Positions 14,907 to 22,925 of a DNA stretch of 40,048 bases are shown here, one piece after another. The notes beneath the pieces are model-generated. The model worked only from the letters and a program-made list of their open reading frames with translations. It ran no database searches and had not been told where the DNA came from. The stretch is from Candidatus Omnitrophota bacterium (GTDB lineage Bacteria; Omnitrophota; Gorgyraeia; Zapsychrales; Zapsychraceae). The DNA is taken from NCBI GenBank assembly GCA_018062515.1, contig JAGOSC010000022.1, forward strand, positions 1-40,048. The letters are read 5' to 3'. The translations under genes were made by a program, and so were the position numbers. Every line of letters starts with the position of its first letter. Position 1 is the stretch's first letter.

Positions 14907-16186
14907 ACGATTTCCTTCAGGAACTTCTTAATGAGTTCATCGCTCTTTTCTTGCGTTACGCCCATGGCTAGAAAACCACCGACAATCCCTTCTTTGGGTT
15001 TATCGACGGTGCTAATGACTAAATTAATATCATAAAGATATTTAAACTGTTTATATTGGCGCACGCAAAAAGCTGTTTTCCAGCTTTCACCGGCAATCTC
15101 GGTGAATTCCGTAGAACATTGAAATTTCGTCGACGCTTCGGTATCTTCATTCTCGAAAGAAAAAGAATTTTCAAAATTTTCCTGTAAGTGATTGTACAAA
15201 CGGTAAGTGCTGATCCCTTTACCTTTATTATGCGTGAACCAGTAGGAGAAATAAAATGTAATAAACTCATTCGATAAATAAATCCAATCCACACTTTGGC
15301 ATTTGGTCAAAATCATGCTGACTTTACTTTTTTCCGTGTCTTGAGTTTGCCCCCAACATTTTATATTTTCAGAAATTTCCCCGGGAATAAGATATCCGTC
15401 AAGCGTGAGCTTCGGCCAATCTTTACCCAACAGGTCATTAATATAAACCGTCTGGTTCTCGACTAAATTCTTTTCGATCAAGGCAAACCAATTTTTTTCC
15501 GATAGATTTTCACTAGGACGTTCTCGTCGAAGAAGTTCATTTAAAAATTCAACCGGTATCAAAAAGCTAACATCATTCCCTTGCGTTGAAACATTAATGC
15601 CGACAACTTCACCTTTATGATTGATGGCCGGCCCGCCGCTCATACCCGGATTAAGCGAAGCGGAAAATAAAATCTTACGGTACGTTGAATTCTGCATAAT
15701 CCCATTATATGTTCCTTCAATAATAGACATGCCCAGATCATGCGGATTGCCCATGCTGAAAATTCTTTCCCCCTTCGGCATGTTGGACTCTCCGAGCTTA
15801 AGGTAAATCTCCTTTTTCTCAGGGCTGGTCAATAAAGCTAAGTCATGAATAACATCGATATCCAATAATTTTAATTCAACCGATTTGCCGTTATCAATAT
15901 AAGTAATGCTGTATCGATCAGGCTTAAAGACATAATCAGAAACAACATGATAGTTAGTAGCTACCATCCCGTCGGGATTGATATAAAATCCGGATCCTGT
16001 GGATGATTTTTCTCCCGAGGCTAAATCAATCACCCTGATTTGAAAGACGCTTTCTTTGGAGGCTGAAAATAAATTCGAGGCTTCATCGGTTATGGCATTT
16101 GCCTTTCGGTCACTCATTAAAAGAATGAGGATTAAAATAATCAAACATGGTAAGCATTTAAATAAGTAGGGAGTGTTTTTAATCAT
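14894..16186 (-). CDS. Secreted trypsin-like serine protease (HtrA/DegP-type catalytic domain)
   Basis: A 430-residue protein with an N-terminal signal sequence (hydrophobic core about 12-24, possible cleavage after KANA). A trypsin-like domain with a complete triad follows: His80 in TNYHVV, Asp115 in HDLALL and Ser183 in NPGMSGGP. This is the HtrA/DegP arrangement, but no PDZ domain is evident; residues about 230-430 are of unknown fold with several cysteines. It should act in the periplasm or outside the cell. I prefer the ATG at 16186 (MIKNTP, a good signal n-region) over the in-frame ATG at 16237; neither has a strong Shine-Dalgarno. It overlaps the FHA gene downstream by 13 bp. Confidence 0.88.
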   Translation of the reverse strand: MIKNTPYLFKCLPCLIILILILLMSDRKANAITDEASNLFSASKESVFQIRVIDLASGEKSSTGSGFYINPDGMVATNYHVVSDYVFKPDRYSITYIDNGKSVELKLLDIDVIHDLALLTSPEKKEIYLKLGESNMPKGERIFSMGNPHDLGMSIIEGTYNGIMQNSTYRKILFSASLNPGMSGGPAINHKGEVVGINVSTQGNDVSFLIPVEFLNELLRRERPSENLSEKNWFALIEKNLVENQTVYINDLLGKDWPKLTLDGYLIPGEISENIKCWGQTQDTEKSKVSMILTKCQSVDWIYLSNEFITFYFSYWFTHNKGKGISTYRLYNHLQENFENSFSFENEDTEASTKFQCSTEFTEIAGESWKTAFCVRQYKQFKYLYDINLVISTVDKPKEGIVGGFLAMGVTQEKSDELIKKFLKEIVWKK

Positions 16187-16265
16187 AAGAAAAATAGTAT
16201 AGCAATTAGGGCAAGGACTGGCAAACTTAAAATACATTTGGGATGATTCACGACGGAAGTAACAT

Positions 16266-16304
16266 CAAAAAAATAAAAAAGCAGCCATTACGAATAATGG
16301 CTGC
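16266..16304 (-). terminator. Strong intrinsic terminator after the secreted hypothetical protein
   Basis: A perfect ten-pair hairpin (GCAGCCATTA with TAATGGCTGC, loop of four) at 16281-16304, followed on the minus strand by TTTTTTATTTTTTT. It lies 19 bp after the stop codon of the 236-residue gene and separates it from the protease-FHA pair. Confidence 0.93.
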
Positions 16305-16322
16305 CTAAATATTATTTCAAAA

Positions 16323-17033
16323 TTAAGGCTTCATGACCTTTATAATACGCACGGATTTCATATCCAGCTTACCATCTTTATTGTAAAACGTCATATCTAC
16401 GAAAATTTTCTCTTTGGAATCGACATCTTCGAATTCAACGGTCGAAATATAAAGAATTCCGAAATTACGGATCTTTTCGTCAATCTTAATCAGCTTGAGT
16501 TGACGATATTTCTCCGTCTTTGGATCAACCAATCCAAATGTTCCGCCGAACTTTGACATTTTCTCTATATAAGCGGCTATAGCTGCGACGACTTCTAAAT
16601 TGGTAAACTTTTGATCGATGGCCGGGGAAGCTTTTTCTGCGGCCTTCTGTTTGACTCCAATAATCTTTATTTCACGGACGGTCAAAGCATCATTACCACT
16701 TTTACTTATCTCGATTTTCACATCAACGATATCACCGCTACCTAAATCCCGTAAATCCCCTTGAAGGTCATACCGACCACCCTTATCCGCCAATGTATCC
16801 ATATGCAATGTAATATAATTAAGATTGCGAACTTTATTGATGCTCTCGTCGAAAAGATCCAGACTACCGGAGTTCTTTTTCTTTTCTTTCAGAAAAAGAT
16901 CAACGGCTTGTTGAATGTCATTCTTTCTTTCATCGGTCAGTTGAGCATAAAGATGACTCGGAAAGCCAAAGAAACATAAATACCCAATGAATGCCCCAAG
17001 GATGATCAGTGTCAAAGTTTTATTGGTACACAT
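16323..17033 (-). CDS. Secreted protein of unknown function (236 aa)
   Basis: No family recognised. A signal peptide is clear (hydrophobic core about 7-24, cleavage likely after LYAQ or LYA). The mature part shows two similar blocks. Each has a helix that starts an AVDLFLKEK or AAYIEKM segment, followed by a beta-rich section ending in VDVKIEISKSG...EIKIIGVK or VDMTFYNKDG...SVRIIKV, so it may be a duplicated alpha/beta domain of about 100 residues. The ATG at 17033 has a GGGGAG Shine-Dalgarno. It stands as a single-gene unit with a strong terminator, and a TATAAT box lies upstream at 17086-17091. Likely periplasmic. Confidence 0.8.
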   Translation of the reverse strand: MCTNKTLTLIILGAFIGYLCFFGFPSHLYAQLTDERKNDIQQAVDLFLKEKKKNSGSLDLFDESINKVRNLNYITLHMDTLADKGGRYDLQGDLRDLGSGDIVDVKIEISKSGNDALTVREIKIIGVKQKAAEKASPAIDQKFTNLEVVAAIAAYIEKMSKFGGTFGLVDPKTEKYRQLKLIKIDEKIRNFGILYISTVEFEDVDSKEKIFVDMTFYNKDGKLDMKSVRIIKVMKP

Positions 17034-17085
17034 AAACTCCCCTTTATTTTTATTTCAATAGAGATTTATTACTTTTTACGGACGT

Positions 17086-17091
17086 ATTATA
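17086..17091 (-). promoter_or_regulatory. Possible -10 box for the 236-aa secreted protein gene
   Basis: A perfect TATAAT on the minus strand, 53 bp before the ATG. The -35 region about 16 bases further upstream (GTGCAA) is weak, so this is only a candidate promoter. Confidence 0.35.
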
Positions 17092-17142
17092 ACAAATGAA
17101 TACTGATTTGCACGTTTTTCTTCATTAGGTGAGGAAGGATTA

Positions 17143-17721
17143 TTAAGGGATAACTTTGGTCAGATCAAGCTCGGATGTGCCCATAGCTTGCATGGTGGGA
17201 ATTATTTTTTGCTGATAAATACTGTTAAATAAAGCGCTGTGCTCTGTATTGGTCTGATCATCTTTAGGAACGGCCAATCCTGCTTTGATAAGGGCGGCGT
17301 TGAGAAAAGCGACATACTGATGTTCTCCCCAATCTTCGACAATCTCAGCCCATTTATAATCGTCTTCGAATTCCAGTGCTTTTTTTACATTTTCTTCAGG
17401 ATACAAAAACCAGACATACGCGAGAATATTATCATTCTCATCGCGGTCTGAACGATCGAACTTTAAATCAACCTTTGTTCCGCTCACTAATCCGCGAACG
17501 TATTCGGTGGCTTTTTGTTGGTTTTTAAGAACGCGAGCTTTTTCTGTCATAGACATATCGGCTGTTATTTCAGGGATGTCTACTCCTATTAACCGTACTG
17601 TTTCGCCCGTTATAAGGCGTAAAGTATTCCCATTGATAACTTGCTGAACAAAGTACATGTCGGCATTAGCTGCCGAACTAATCAGCATCGTGAACAACAT
17701 TGTCATGATCAATTGCTTCAT
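17143..17721 (-). CDS. Secreted staphylococcal-nuclease-like (thermonuclease fold) protein with altered active site
   Basis: A 192-residue protein that begins with a signal peptide (MKQLIMTMLFTMLISSAANA). An SNase/thermonuclease OB-fold domain follows, with the hallmark strand TVRLIGVDIPE and the later LAYVW. In the nuclease family the first motif is usually DGDT; here it reads INGNT, so the calcium-binding Asp (Asp21 in the S. aureus enzyme) is Asn. The catalytic Arg87 position (GR before LAYVW) is DN. Arg35, Asp40 and Glu43 equivalents are kept. This argues for lost or altered nuclease activity. The ATG at 17721 fits the signal peptide better than an in-frame start at 17766. The plus-strand PocR-AraC gene is divergent from it. 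Confidence 0.78.
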   Translation of the reverse strand: MKQLIMTMLFTMLISSAANADMYFVQQVINGNTLRLITGETVRLIGVDIPEITADMSMTEKARVLKNQQKATEYVRGLVSGTKVDLKFDRSDRDENDNILAYVWFLYPEENVKKALEFEDDYKWAEIVEDWGEHQYVAFLNAALIKAGLAVPKDDQTNTEHSALFNSIYQQKIIPTMQAMGTSELDLTKVIP

Positions 17722-17937
17722 GATCAAAGTATAAAATATTTTAAAGCAAAGAAAAAGGTCAACCATCCTATTTAAGAAAACGTTTCCCTAAATGATCATG
17801 CTTGTAAGTTATTATTTATAATACACTTATGAAATAAAAAGAAATAAGATGACGAACATTTTGACATTATTTTTTAATACTTTTCTATTTTATTTACTTT
17901 CCAGTGCTTATGTCCTACTAAGTCATATGGTGTCATG

Positions 17938-17965
17938 TTGACAAAGATTGTATTAATGATATAAA
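17938..17965 (+). promoter_or_regulatory. Sigma-70-type promoter of the PocR-AraC gene
   Basis: TTGACA (17938-17943) and TATAAA (17960-17965) are separated by 16 bases, about 40 bp before the ATG at 18004. The spacing and the full -35 match make this a good promoter candidate. Confidence 0.7.
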
Positions 17966-18003
17966 AATATACATTCTTACCTAACCTTTTTGAAAACGAA
18001 CCC

Positions 18004-18825
18004 ATGAGCGATTCATTATTACAACACATAGAAAAAATTTCTCTTATTAAACACAATCGGGATTTGATCCATTCTTTATGCGGATTGGATGTCGAAGTCA
18101 GACGCATTGATGGCACAGCTGTTGGTTCAACGAAACGGAATCCATCTTCCACAGCTTCTCAATCCAAATCCGTGTGTCCATGCGGACAAAATTTCCGTAA
18201 TTGTCCGTCCATTGAAAGCGAAACTTTAAGTAAAGTTTACGACACCTTTCAGCCGCAATCTTTTGTATGTTCGGCTGGTTTAAGAAAGATTGTTATTCCT
18301 ATCGTTATTAACCGTTCATTAGTGGGCCTTCTTTTTACAGGAGAAAATAAAGATTTCCATTTCAAAGGGGATCAGATTAATGAAATGGTAAAACTCCTCA
18401 CCCAATTTACCGACTATGTAATCAAAAATGAATTAACCCCTATGGATATAAACATGTATTCGAATGGGGCTGTAACACGCCAACAGGAATTGCTTAATCG
18501 GGCGGTACTTTACGTTAAGCAAAATTACCATAACAATGATATGACCTTGCGCGAAGTCTCCTCGAAAAGCGGTATCAGTTATCATTATTTAAGCCGTATC
18601 TTTAAGAAGGAGCTGAATACAACTTTTGCTCAGTTCCGTAATAAAGTCCGTATGGAAGCCGCAAAAAAAATGCTGAAAAATAGAAGCCTTTCGGTGAGCC
18701 AAATATCATTTGCTTGCGGTTTCGATGATCCGACATATTTTTGCAAAGTGTTCCGAAGCTCTTTTGGCACATCTCCGACGAATTACCGGCTGCAGAAACA
18801 TACCTCCAAAAAAAGATTGATATAA
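18004..18825 (+). CDS. AraC-family transcriptional regulator with PocR sensor domain
   Basis: A 273-residue regulator. Residues about 8-140 match the PocR ligand-binding domain, with its cysteine pattern (Cys58, Cys60 and Cys67 in CPCGQNFRNC, and Cys89 in VCSAGL) and the IVIPIVIN strand. Residues about 160-268 are an AraC-type double helix-turn-helix (TLREVSSKSGISYHYLSRIFKKE, then SVSQISFACGFDDPTYFCKVFRSSFG). PocR domains are known or proposed to sense small hydrocarbon derivatives or to bind ligand through the cysteines; the ligand here is unknown. It is one of only two plus-strand genes and precedes the STT3-like gene by 101 bp, so that gene is a possible target. Confidence 0.9.
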   Translation: MSDSLLQHIEKISLIKHNRDLIHSLCGLDVEVRRIDGTAVGSTKRNPSSTASQSKSVCPCGQNFRNCPSIESETLSKVYDTFQPQSFVCSAGLRKIVIPIVINRSLVGLLFTGENKDFHFKGDQINEMVKLLTQFTDYVIKNELTPMDINMYSNGAVTRQQELLNRAVLYVKQNYHNNDMTLREVSSKSGISYHYLSRIFKKELNTTFAQFRNKVRMEAAKKMLKNRSLSVSQISFACGFDDPTYFCKVFRSSFGTSPTNYRLQKHTSKKRLI

Positions 18826-18926
18826 CAATCTTCTGATCCAATTAAATAAAATTTTTTAATAAATAGGCAATAATAAAGATATAATCACTTCATGTCCGTC
18901 ATTCATTTCAGAATCTATATCACTCG

Positions 18927-21473
18927 ATGAGTATGCCAGCAAGCCCTCTCAAAAAAATTCTTAGTTATATTCTTATCGGTATTTTAGCCGGATCGATTGG
19001 AACATATTTTAGAATTTATCCACTTCGGACTGACTCAAAAAATGATAATGCGGGAAAAGCCACATTAATCGTTTTCTCCAAATTAAAATCTCAAGTCGAA
19101 GCCCAGGTTAATGCTAAATATCCTCAACTCTCCGACAAAGAAAAGACCATCCTTCAGGAAAAATTATTCAAAGAATTACTGCAACAGCAAAGCTCAAAAG
19201 TCGATGAAACAATTAAAAAGGTCACAGAAAATATTGAACAGTCTTCACCGCGTCACCGAGAGACGCCTTACCTGCTCGAATCCGATCCTTTCCATTTTTA
19301 TCAATTAACTGAACAGCTAATCGAAACCGGTCATATAAGCGATACGATTAAAGGTAGTAAATATCTCAACAAACTCATGCTCGCGCCTAAGGGACATTTA
19401 GAACCAATCACTTTGCATCCGCTCGTCGGATCATACGTATTTCGAATCTTAAAATTGTTCTCGCCCGACATTGATCTCATGCATGCCGTTAGTTTTACTC
19501 CCATTATTCTTTCGCTGTTGGCCCTGATTTTCTTTATTTGGATTTGTTATATGCTGAGCAGTTCGCTTGTATCTACGTTTATTGGCTCGGTATTTTTCAT
19601 GTGTTCCCCCATTTTTATTAAGCGTTCGGCGTTCGGCTGGTATGACAATGATCCCTATAACCTCCTTTTTCCTTTAATTATTTTAGCTATTTTGATGTAT
19701 GCCTTAAAGAATTTATCGTCGCTGATCAAGATAAATATTTGCATCATCCTTCTGTCTGTATGTATGCTCGGATACGCCCTGTTTTGGCAAGGCTGGATGC
19801 TGCTTTTTATTGTGGTGATTTCAGCCGGGATTCTATCAGCGTTTTCCTATAAATTTCTTATTAAGGACCATCAAACATTTAAACGTCTGGCTTATTTATT
19901 CCTCGGTGTCATGGGTCTAAGTGTATTACTGATCAGCTTGAAATTCGGATGGGATGGATATCTAGCCGTGTTTCAGGAAGGCTTTAAGGCTCTCGAGAAT
20001 TTTATGACGCCTCAATTGTCCCGTTGGCCGGATCTCTATATCAGCGTCGGAGAACTTCACCAGGCGAGCTTAGGGCAAATTATTCTGATCACGGGTGGGT
20101 TTATTCAATTTTTCATTGCTTGCTGCGGTTTAATCATTTCTTTAGTGTATGGATGGAAAAAGAAAGATCCCCTTTCATTAACCGTCTCCCTATACTTGAC
20201 GATATTCTTTCTGGTCACTTTATACCTTTCCGTCGGAGCCCAACGCTTTTCCATACTGTGTTTAGCACCGCTGAGCATTCTTTTCGTCGTCGGGCTAAAC
20301 GGAATAATAAAATGGATCAAGCATCTGCTTTTTAAATATGTACCTTCCAAAAATGCAAAATTGATTTATTTTTTAATTCAAGCCCTGCTGTTATTCATTA
20401 TTATCATTCCTTTGTACACGTTGCAAAAATCTATGCCTCGGCTTCTCAGTAAAATTTATAATGATACGTGGGACGCGGCACTCGTCGGTATCCGAGAAAG
20501 AACCCCGGAAAACAGTATTATTAATGCTTGGTGGCCACCCGGTCATTTTATTAAGGCAACGGCACATCGTCGAGTTACGTTTGACGGCGCGACGATTAAT
20601 TTTCCGCAGGCGTACTGGTTAACACGGGTTTATTTGAGCCAGTCTGAGCGTGAGGCCATTGGTTTATTAAGAATGCTTAATTTCAGCGCCAATGACGCGG
20701 CTGAATATCTACAGACGCTTGGTTTTAGTGTTTCCTCGTCGGTGGCTATTTTAAGAACGATTACATATTTAGATGAACCCCATGCACGATTACTTTTAGC
20801 GACGAAAATCCCGCAAAAAGAATACGTGGATCATCTTCTTAAATTAACGCATTCCATTCCTGACCCCTCTTATCTCTTTCTTTATAATGAATTGATTGAA
20901 AAAAATATACAATTGGCCTTTATCGGCAAATGGAATTTCAAAAGAATTGAAGAAATTAATCAGGATCCCGCTCAACTTAAAAAAGTTCCTAACCGAAAGT
21001 CCAAAGAATATGTTCAATTTCTCTGGGATCTCGCCGGCGGGCCTTTCAAATACAATACACCATTTCAAGAACTAAGCCGAAGCAATGAATGGGTACTGTT
21101 CGACGGGAATATCAAGATTAATTTGAAAACGCGTAACTGTGTCATTGATTCGTCAAAATTTGGCAAAGGAATTCCGCAAAGCATTTTCTATAGCCTCGAC
21201 GGAAAAATAGTCGAACAGGTATTCGACAAATCGACATTATCCTATTCCGTGATTTTTTATGAAGAAAAAGGCAAATACTATACGGTGTTATTGGACCGCT
21301 ACTTGGCCAATTCTTTAATTATGCGTTTGTACTATTTTGGAGATACCGGCCTACAGTATTTTAAGAATTTTATCGAAGAATCAGACTTGGGCAAACAAAC
21401 AGATATCCGCGTCTTTAAGGTCGATTGGGAGCAATTTCAACAAGACCAAAACCTTCCCGCCCTCGATCAGTAA
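18927..21473 (+). CDS. STT3-like (GT66) oligosaccharyltransferase-type membrane protein
   Basis: An 848-residue protein with about a dozen membrane helices followed by a soluble C-terminal domain from about 505. STT3/PglB/AglB hallmarks are visible: an acidic residue in the first lumenal loop (ESDPFHFY, Asp120), a second acidic motif (GWYDNDPYN, 238-242), a TIXE-like SVGE (373-376) in the external loop and a WW motif at 535-536. The WW motif reads WWPPG rather than WWDYG, so the Asp used in acceptor Ser/Thr recognition is missing. The N-terminal loop has an inserted charged coiled region (about 50-108). It would transfer lipid-linked glycans to protein at the outer face of the inner membrane. 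It ends 7 bp inside the convergent TPR gene. Confidence 0.72.
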   Translation: MSMPASPLKKILSYILIGILAGSIGTYFRIYPLRTDSKNDNAGKATLIVFSKLKSQVEAQVNAKYPQLSDKEKTILQEKLFKELLQQQSSKVDETIKKVTENIEQSSPRHRETPYLLESDPFHFYQLTEQLIETGHISDTIKGSKYLNKLMLAPKGHLEPITLHPLVGSYVFRILKLFSPDIDLMHAVSFTPIILSLLALIFFIWICYMLSSSLVSTFIGSVFFMCSPIFIKRSAFGWYDNDPYNLLFPLIILAILMYALKNLSSLIKINICIILLSVCMLGYALFWQGWMLLFIVVISAGILSAFSYKFLIKDHQTFKRLAYLFLGVMGLSVLLISLKFGWDGYLAVFQEGFKALENFMTPQLSRWPDLYISVGELHQASLGQIILITGGFIQFFIACCGLIISLVYGWKKKDPLSLTVSLYLTIFFLVTLYLSVGAQRFSILCLAPLSILFVVGLNGIIKWIKHLLFKYVPSKNAKLIYFLIQALLLFIIIIPLYTLQKSMPRLLSKIYNDTWDAALVGIRERTPENSIINAWWPPGHFIKATAHRRVTFDGATINFPQAYWLTRVYLSQSEREAIGLLRMLNFSANDAAEYLQTLGFSVSSSVAILRTITYLDEPHARLLLATKIPQKEYVDHLLKLTHSIPDPSYLFLYNELIEKNIQLAFIGKWNFKRIEEINQDPAQLKKVPNRKSKEYVQFLWDLAGGPFKYNTPFQELSRSNEWVLFDGNIKINLKTRNCVIDSSKFGKGIPQSIFYSLDGKIVEQVFDKSTLSYSVIFYEEKGKYYTVLLDRYLANSLIMRLYYFGDTGLQYFKNFIEESDLGKQTDIRVFKVDWEQFQQDQNLPALDQ

Positions 21474-22333
21474 TCTGATCCACGAGAATAACGCTGTGTC
21501 CTTCTTTTTAAAGCTTGAATGTTTTGTTCAGGCGGGTTGGTATTGACGTCATTATTCACTTCACCGTTAGGAAGTTTTCCGCTAAGGCGGACCGGCATTT
21601 TCTCGACGGTAGAATTTCCGGTTAAAGTGGGAATCGAAGGGTCCGTTTCTTCTTCAATAGGTTCAGGTGAACTCACCAATGGAACACCGGGCTGATCAGG
21701 CCGATAAATTTTATTCTCTCGAAGCATCGTTTCTAGCTGCTGCGCCAGTACTTCCTGATCATTTAATCGCAAATATGTAATCATTTCCAGCGTCTTTGCC
21801 CGGCTATTGGTCATGACATAGGACATTCCTAAACCAAAATAAGCATACGGCGGATTGTTATTTTTTATAGCTTGTTCAAAATACGGTATGGCGGAAGAAG
21901 GATCTGATTTTCCGAGCAAGTAAATCCAACCTAAAGATAAAGTCGCAAAGATATTATCCGGCTGAATTTCCAAAGCTTTTAAGCATTGCTCTTTTGCTTC
22001 GTCAAATTTTCCTAATTCATAATAAATCTTTCCTAAACTTTCATGAGCTTCCGCGTATTGCGGATTTAATTCAATAGCCTTTTCAAAAAGCCAAATAATA
22101 TCTTCTAACTTTGTGCCTAGATTCCGATGCGCCATTCCCATAAAAAAATAAGCTTGCGGTAATTTTGGATAAAGCTTGATGACTTCTTCATATAAGGCAA
22201 TAGCATCCTGATAATGGCCCATGGAATAGGCCATAGTCGCGCTTTCGAACTTCTCTTTAACAGGATTGGCTTCAACCGGCGGGAGAAAATAAAGGAAGAA
22301 TAAAAGAAAAACACTGAATCTTTTTTTATTCAT
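21467..22333 (-). CDS. Secreted/periplasmic TPR-repeat protein
   Basis: A 288-residue protein with a signal peptide (MNKKRFSVFLLFFLYFLPPVEA) and about five tetratricopeptide repeats between residues 27 and 205. Typical helices are YQDAIALYEEVIKLYPKLPQAYFFMG and EAHESLGKIYYELGKFDEAKEQ. The tail (about 215-288) is proline-rich, polar and probably disordered. TPR lipoproteins of this kind (PilF/PilW, Tgl type) help assemble secretins or pili; there is no lipobox cysteine here. It is the last gene of the ATPase-secretion array, 25 bp after pilO, so an assembly factor role is a reasonable guess. Confidence 0.85.
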   Translation of the reverse strand: MNKKRFSVFLLFFLYFLPPVEANPVKEKFESATMAYSMGHYQDAIALYEEVIKLYPKLPQAYFFMGMAHRNLGTKLEDIIWLFEKAIELNPQYAEAHESLGKIYYELGKFDEAKEQCLKALEIQPDNIFATLSLGWIYLLGKSDPSSAIPYFEQAIKNNNPPYAYFGLGMSYVMTNSRAKTLEMITYLRLNDQEVLAQQLETMLRENKIYRPDQPGVPLVSSPEPIEEETDPSIPTLTGNSTVEKMPVRLSGKLPNGEVNNDVNTNPPEQNIQALKRRTQRYSRGSDY

Positions 22334-22358
22334 GGTTACTGAATTGTAGTGAGGGATA

Positions 22359-22910
22359 CTAAGCGTCCGGTTTGACGATCAGCTTTTCAAGCGTTATCGA
22401 TGTTGTGACTTCGTTTTCCGCGCCCCGTTTGGGTGACATCGTAAATCCGGTGATTTTAAATAAATCATCAGAAGAATTAAGCAGGTGCATAAAACTGATT
22501 GTATCAGATAATTTACCTGAGCAGACCAAACTGGCATGATACTTAACGTAGGAATCTTCGTCGACAGTCTCGCCTAACTGAGACTTTTCTAAATTTAAAT
22601 TGGATTGCGATGACAATTGTTCCAAGGCCTTGTATATACCGCTTTCGATATCATCTTTTGAACTCATCACCTTTGGAAAATATTTTGAATAATTCTTAAT
22701 TTGATTATTGATTTGTTCCTTATTGGCAAGGTAACTGATATCTTCGCGGATCTGTTTTTCCTGGGACTGAATCTTACTATCCGTCTCAGCAATTTTTTTC
22801 GTAATCGGTTTAACATACAGAAAATAAAAAAGTAAACCAATAATGGCAATGACAACGCCATAGAATATTTTTTTTTGCCCTGAAGGTAATTTTGTTAAGA
22901 AATTATTCAA
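22359..22910 (-). CDS. PilO/GspM-like inner-membrane assembly protein
   Basis: A 183-residue protein with a short cytoplasmic N-terminus, one membrane helix (about 15-33), a coiled coil (about 36-75) and a small ferredoxin-like domain, the layout of PilO and GspM. Sequence similarity in this family is low, so the call leans on architecture and on its place 15 bp after the PilM-PilN fusion. It would form the periplasmic part of the alignment subcomplex that links the cytoplasmic assembly ATPase with the pseudopilus. Confidence 0.78.
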   Translation of the reverse strand: MNNFLTKLPSGQKKIFYGVVIAIIGLLFYFLYVKPITKKIAETDSKIQSQEKQIREDISYLANKEQINNQIKNYSKYFPKVMSSKDDIESGIYKALEQLSSQSNLNLEKSQLGETVDEDSYVKYHASLVCSGKLSDTISFMHLLNSSDDLFKITGFTMSPKRGAENEVTTSITLEKLIVKPDA

Positions 22911-22925
22911 AAAATGTCTCCTTAA

